In this document: positions 5,761-6,807 of the stretch, piece by piece | Layout: every line of letters begins with the position of its first letter | Position numbering within the stretch: position 1 is the stretch's first letter | DNA from: Prevotella sp. | GTDB taxonomy: Bacteria; Bacteroidota; Bacteroidia; Bacteroidales; Bacteroidaceae | Length of the DNA stretch: 6,807 nt | NCBI GenBank assembly: GCA_020026195.1 | Contig: JAHHQW010000079.1 | Coordinates: forward strand, 1 to 6,807 | Direction: 5' to 3' | Notes under the pieces: generated by a model | What the model saw: the letters and a program-made list of their open reading frames with translations, nothing else | What the model was told of the DNA's origin: nothing | Databases searched by the model: none | Program-made: the position numbers and the translations under genes

Positions 5761-6807
5761 CTAAACTGCCGTTTGGATAGAAAATTCTCTATTGTACCGA
5801 TACCCGGAATCTTCCTTTACGAGAATTTCCATATTAGTCAGGAACTTGCATAGTTTAACAATCGTATTACGTCCACGAGAATAACCGATACTAGCATATC
5901 CTTCTCTTAATGCTTCGAGCAGTTCCTGATAACCCATGTTCTGCTTTTCCTCGAATGCGTGATTCAAAGCTTCTCTGTGTTGTGATTCTTTCATATCGAT
6001 GAATGAAGAAACACGTTGGGTTCGATCTTGAGAAGATTTATAATTTTCTACAAGATGGGGAAGTGCATCGTCGCCTATAGAGAATGCAAAAGGATCAAAC
6101 TCTCGGTCTCTAATATGGACAGCTTTAACTTCACTGACATTGGGATTATCAGGGAGTTTTGACACCTGCAATATCGTTTCTGCCTTGTTGTTGAGTTCAG
6201 TACCGATATGGCCTCGAGTATTGTCATCACCTTTGTTCTGATGAAGCACTGTGTGAATATGTAAATCATAATAACTCGACCATCGCATCAAATCATTGAT
6301 AATCGTCAATGATTCACTCGGAGAATTGATATCATGTATTAAGTCTCTAATACCATCAATCACTACCAATCCTATGTCAGACTCTTTCTGCAAAGCCCAG
6401 CTGATGATATCACATCTTTGTTCCGGAGTATATTCTCGAAGAACAAAGAACATAATCCTGTCATCTTCACGGTCAGTAGGCAATCCTGCAAGACGCAGAA
6501 TTCGTTCGAGTACTTTATGACAGTGACATTTGCTCTGCTCTGTATCTATGTAAAGTATTCGTTCCTTACCATGAGGAAGGATAGTTTTATATTTCAATAC
6601 TTCATGTCCACACAATGCAGATGCAACAATAGCTGATACGTTGAATGTCTTCTTGCTTTTGGGCTTTCCGGTTGATGCACTGAAATTTCCCAAGGTAGCA
6701 ATCGTTGTCCCATTGACTTTGACAATCTCTGGTGGAAATTCATATTCCTCTGTAACATTCAGACGAATATGCTCAAGAAGATTCTTGTACTTATCTTCAT
6801 CGATTCT
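5761..6807 (-). CDS. RecA-fold AAA ATPase, RepA-helicase-like, 5' end missing (runs off right edge)
   Basis: The frame stays open to the right edge, giving at least 348 residues; the true start lies outside. It resembles the AAA_25/RepA-like ATPases that pair with primases on Bacteroidales mobile elements. Numbering from the window edge, the nucleotide-binding loop is GKPKSKKT at 47-54, an unusual P-loop with Lys where Gly normally precedes the catalytic Lys-Thr. Walker B is GLVVID, with Asp151. A conserved stretch HTVLHQNKGDDNTRGHIGTE, about 186-205, fits the RecA-type strand-4/sensor region. After about residue 255 comes a charged linker, and about 275-348 looks like a winged-helix DNA-binding tail (MGYQELLEALREGY..IGYSRGRNTIV). 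It precedes the primase by 45 bp, suggesting a helicase-primase pair for element replication or transfer. Helicase activity is inferred; a DNA-binding ATPase regulator is the alternative. A TTG at 6693 is an internal codon, not the start. Confidence 0.88.
   Translation of the reverse strand, partial: RIDEDKYKNLLEHIRLNVTEEYEFPPEIVKVNGTTIATLGNFSASTGKPKSKKTFNVSAIVASALCGHEVLKYKTILPHGKERILYIDTEQSKCHCHKVLERILRLAGLPTDREDDRIMFFVLREYTPEQRCDIISWALQKESDIGLVVIDGIRDLIHDINSPSESLTIINDLMRWSSYYDLHIHTVLHQNKGDDNTRGHIGTELNNKAETILQVSKLPDNPNVSEVKAVHIRDREFDPFAFSIGDDALPHLVENYKSSQDRTQRVSSFIDMKESQHREALNHAFEEKQNMGYQELLEALREGYASIGYSRGRNTIVKLCKFLTNMEILVKEDSGYRYNREFSIQTAV

Noticed and set aside
6691..6693. TTG at 6693 as start of the ATPase gene
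   Set aside because: The frame continues upstream without a stop to the window edge, with plausible coding sequence (EFPPEIVKVNGTTIATLG) leading into the P-loop, so the gene is 5'-truncated by the window.
1..6807. CRISPR array, tRNA, rRNA, insertion sequence or toxin-antitoxin/defence cassette
   Set aside because: No regularly spaced repeats, cloverleaf-like sequence, transposase frame or small paired toxin-antitoxin genes could be found; nearly all the sequence is accounted for by the conjugation and primase genes.

Overview
The window looks like part of a Bacteroidales (Bacteroides, Phocaeicola, Prevotella or similar) integrative conjugative element or conjugative plasmid. The DNA is moderately AT-rich and all genes lie on the minus strand. 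Ribosome-binding sites are weak and A/T-rich, as is usual for Bacteroidota. The proteins match Bacteroides-type conjugation families: TraG/VirB4 ATPase, TraF (VirB3-like, DUF4133) and TraE (pilin-like, DUF4134). Transcription runs from high to low coordinates. I see no integrase, relaxase, origin of transfer, attachment site, IS element, tRNA, rRNA or CRISPR array, so integrated element versus plasmid cannot be decided here.

Module 1 (6807 to about 4775) is a DNA-processing pair. It holds the 3' part of a RecA/KaiC-fold AAA ATPase (RepA-helicase-like), open at the right edge, then a small TOPRIM primase with a cysteine-free CHC2-like N-terminus. A strong Rho-independent terminator (4775-4806) closes the module.

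The spacer 4599-4774 is very AT-rich and carries no gene. It holds several direct and inverted copies of a TCATACTTT / AAAATCATA-type motif and one 8-bp dyad. It is the likely promoter/operator region of the transfer operon.

Module 2 (4598 to 1) is the start of a type IV secretion (mating-pore) operon. In order it encodes an acidic, N-terminally anchored membrane protein of unknown function, two tandem pilin-like TraE paralogues, TraF, the VirB4-type ATPase TraG, and the first 98 codons of an exported Tra protein. Two junctions are ATGA start/stop overlaps. The traF-traG junction instead has a 94-bp spacer with a terminator-like hairpin, a small dyad and a nine-codon mini-ORF whose stop codon lies in the hairpin stem. 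This is a candidate attenuator controlling the ATPase.

Most of the window is recognisable conjugation machinery. I do not see evidence for a wholly new system. The least explained parts are the traF-traG spacer, the repeat cluster before the operon, the paired TraE paralogues and the acidic anchored protein.
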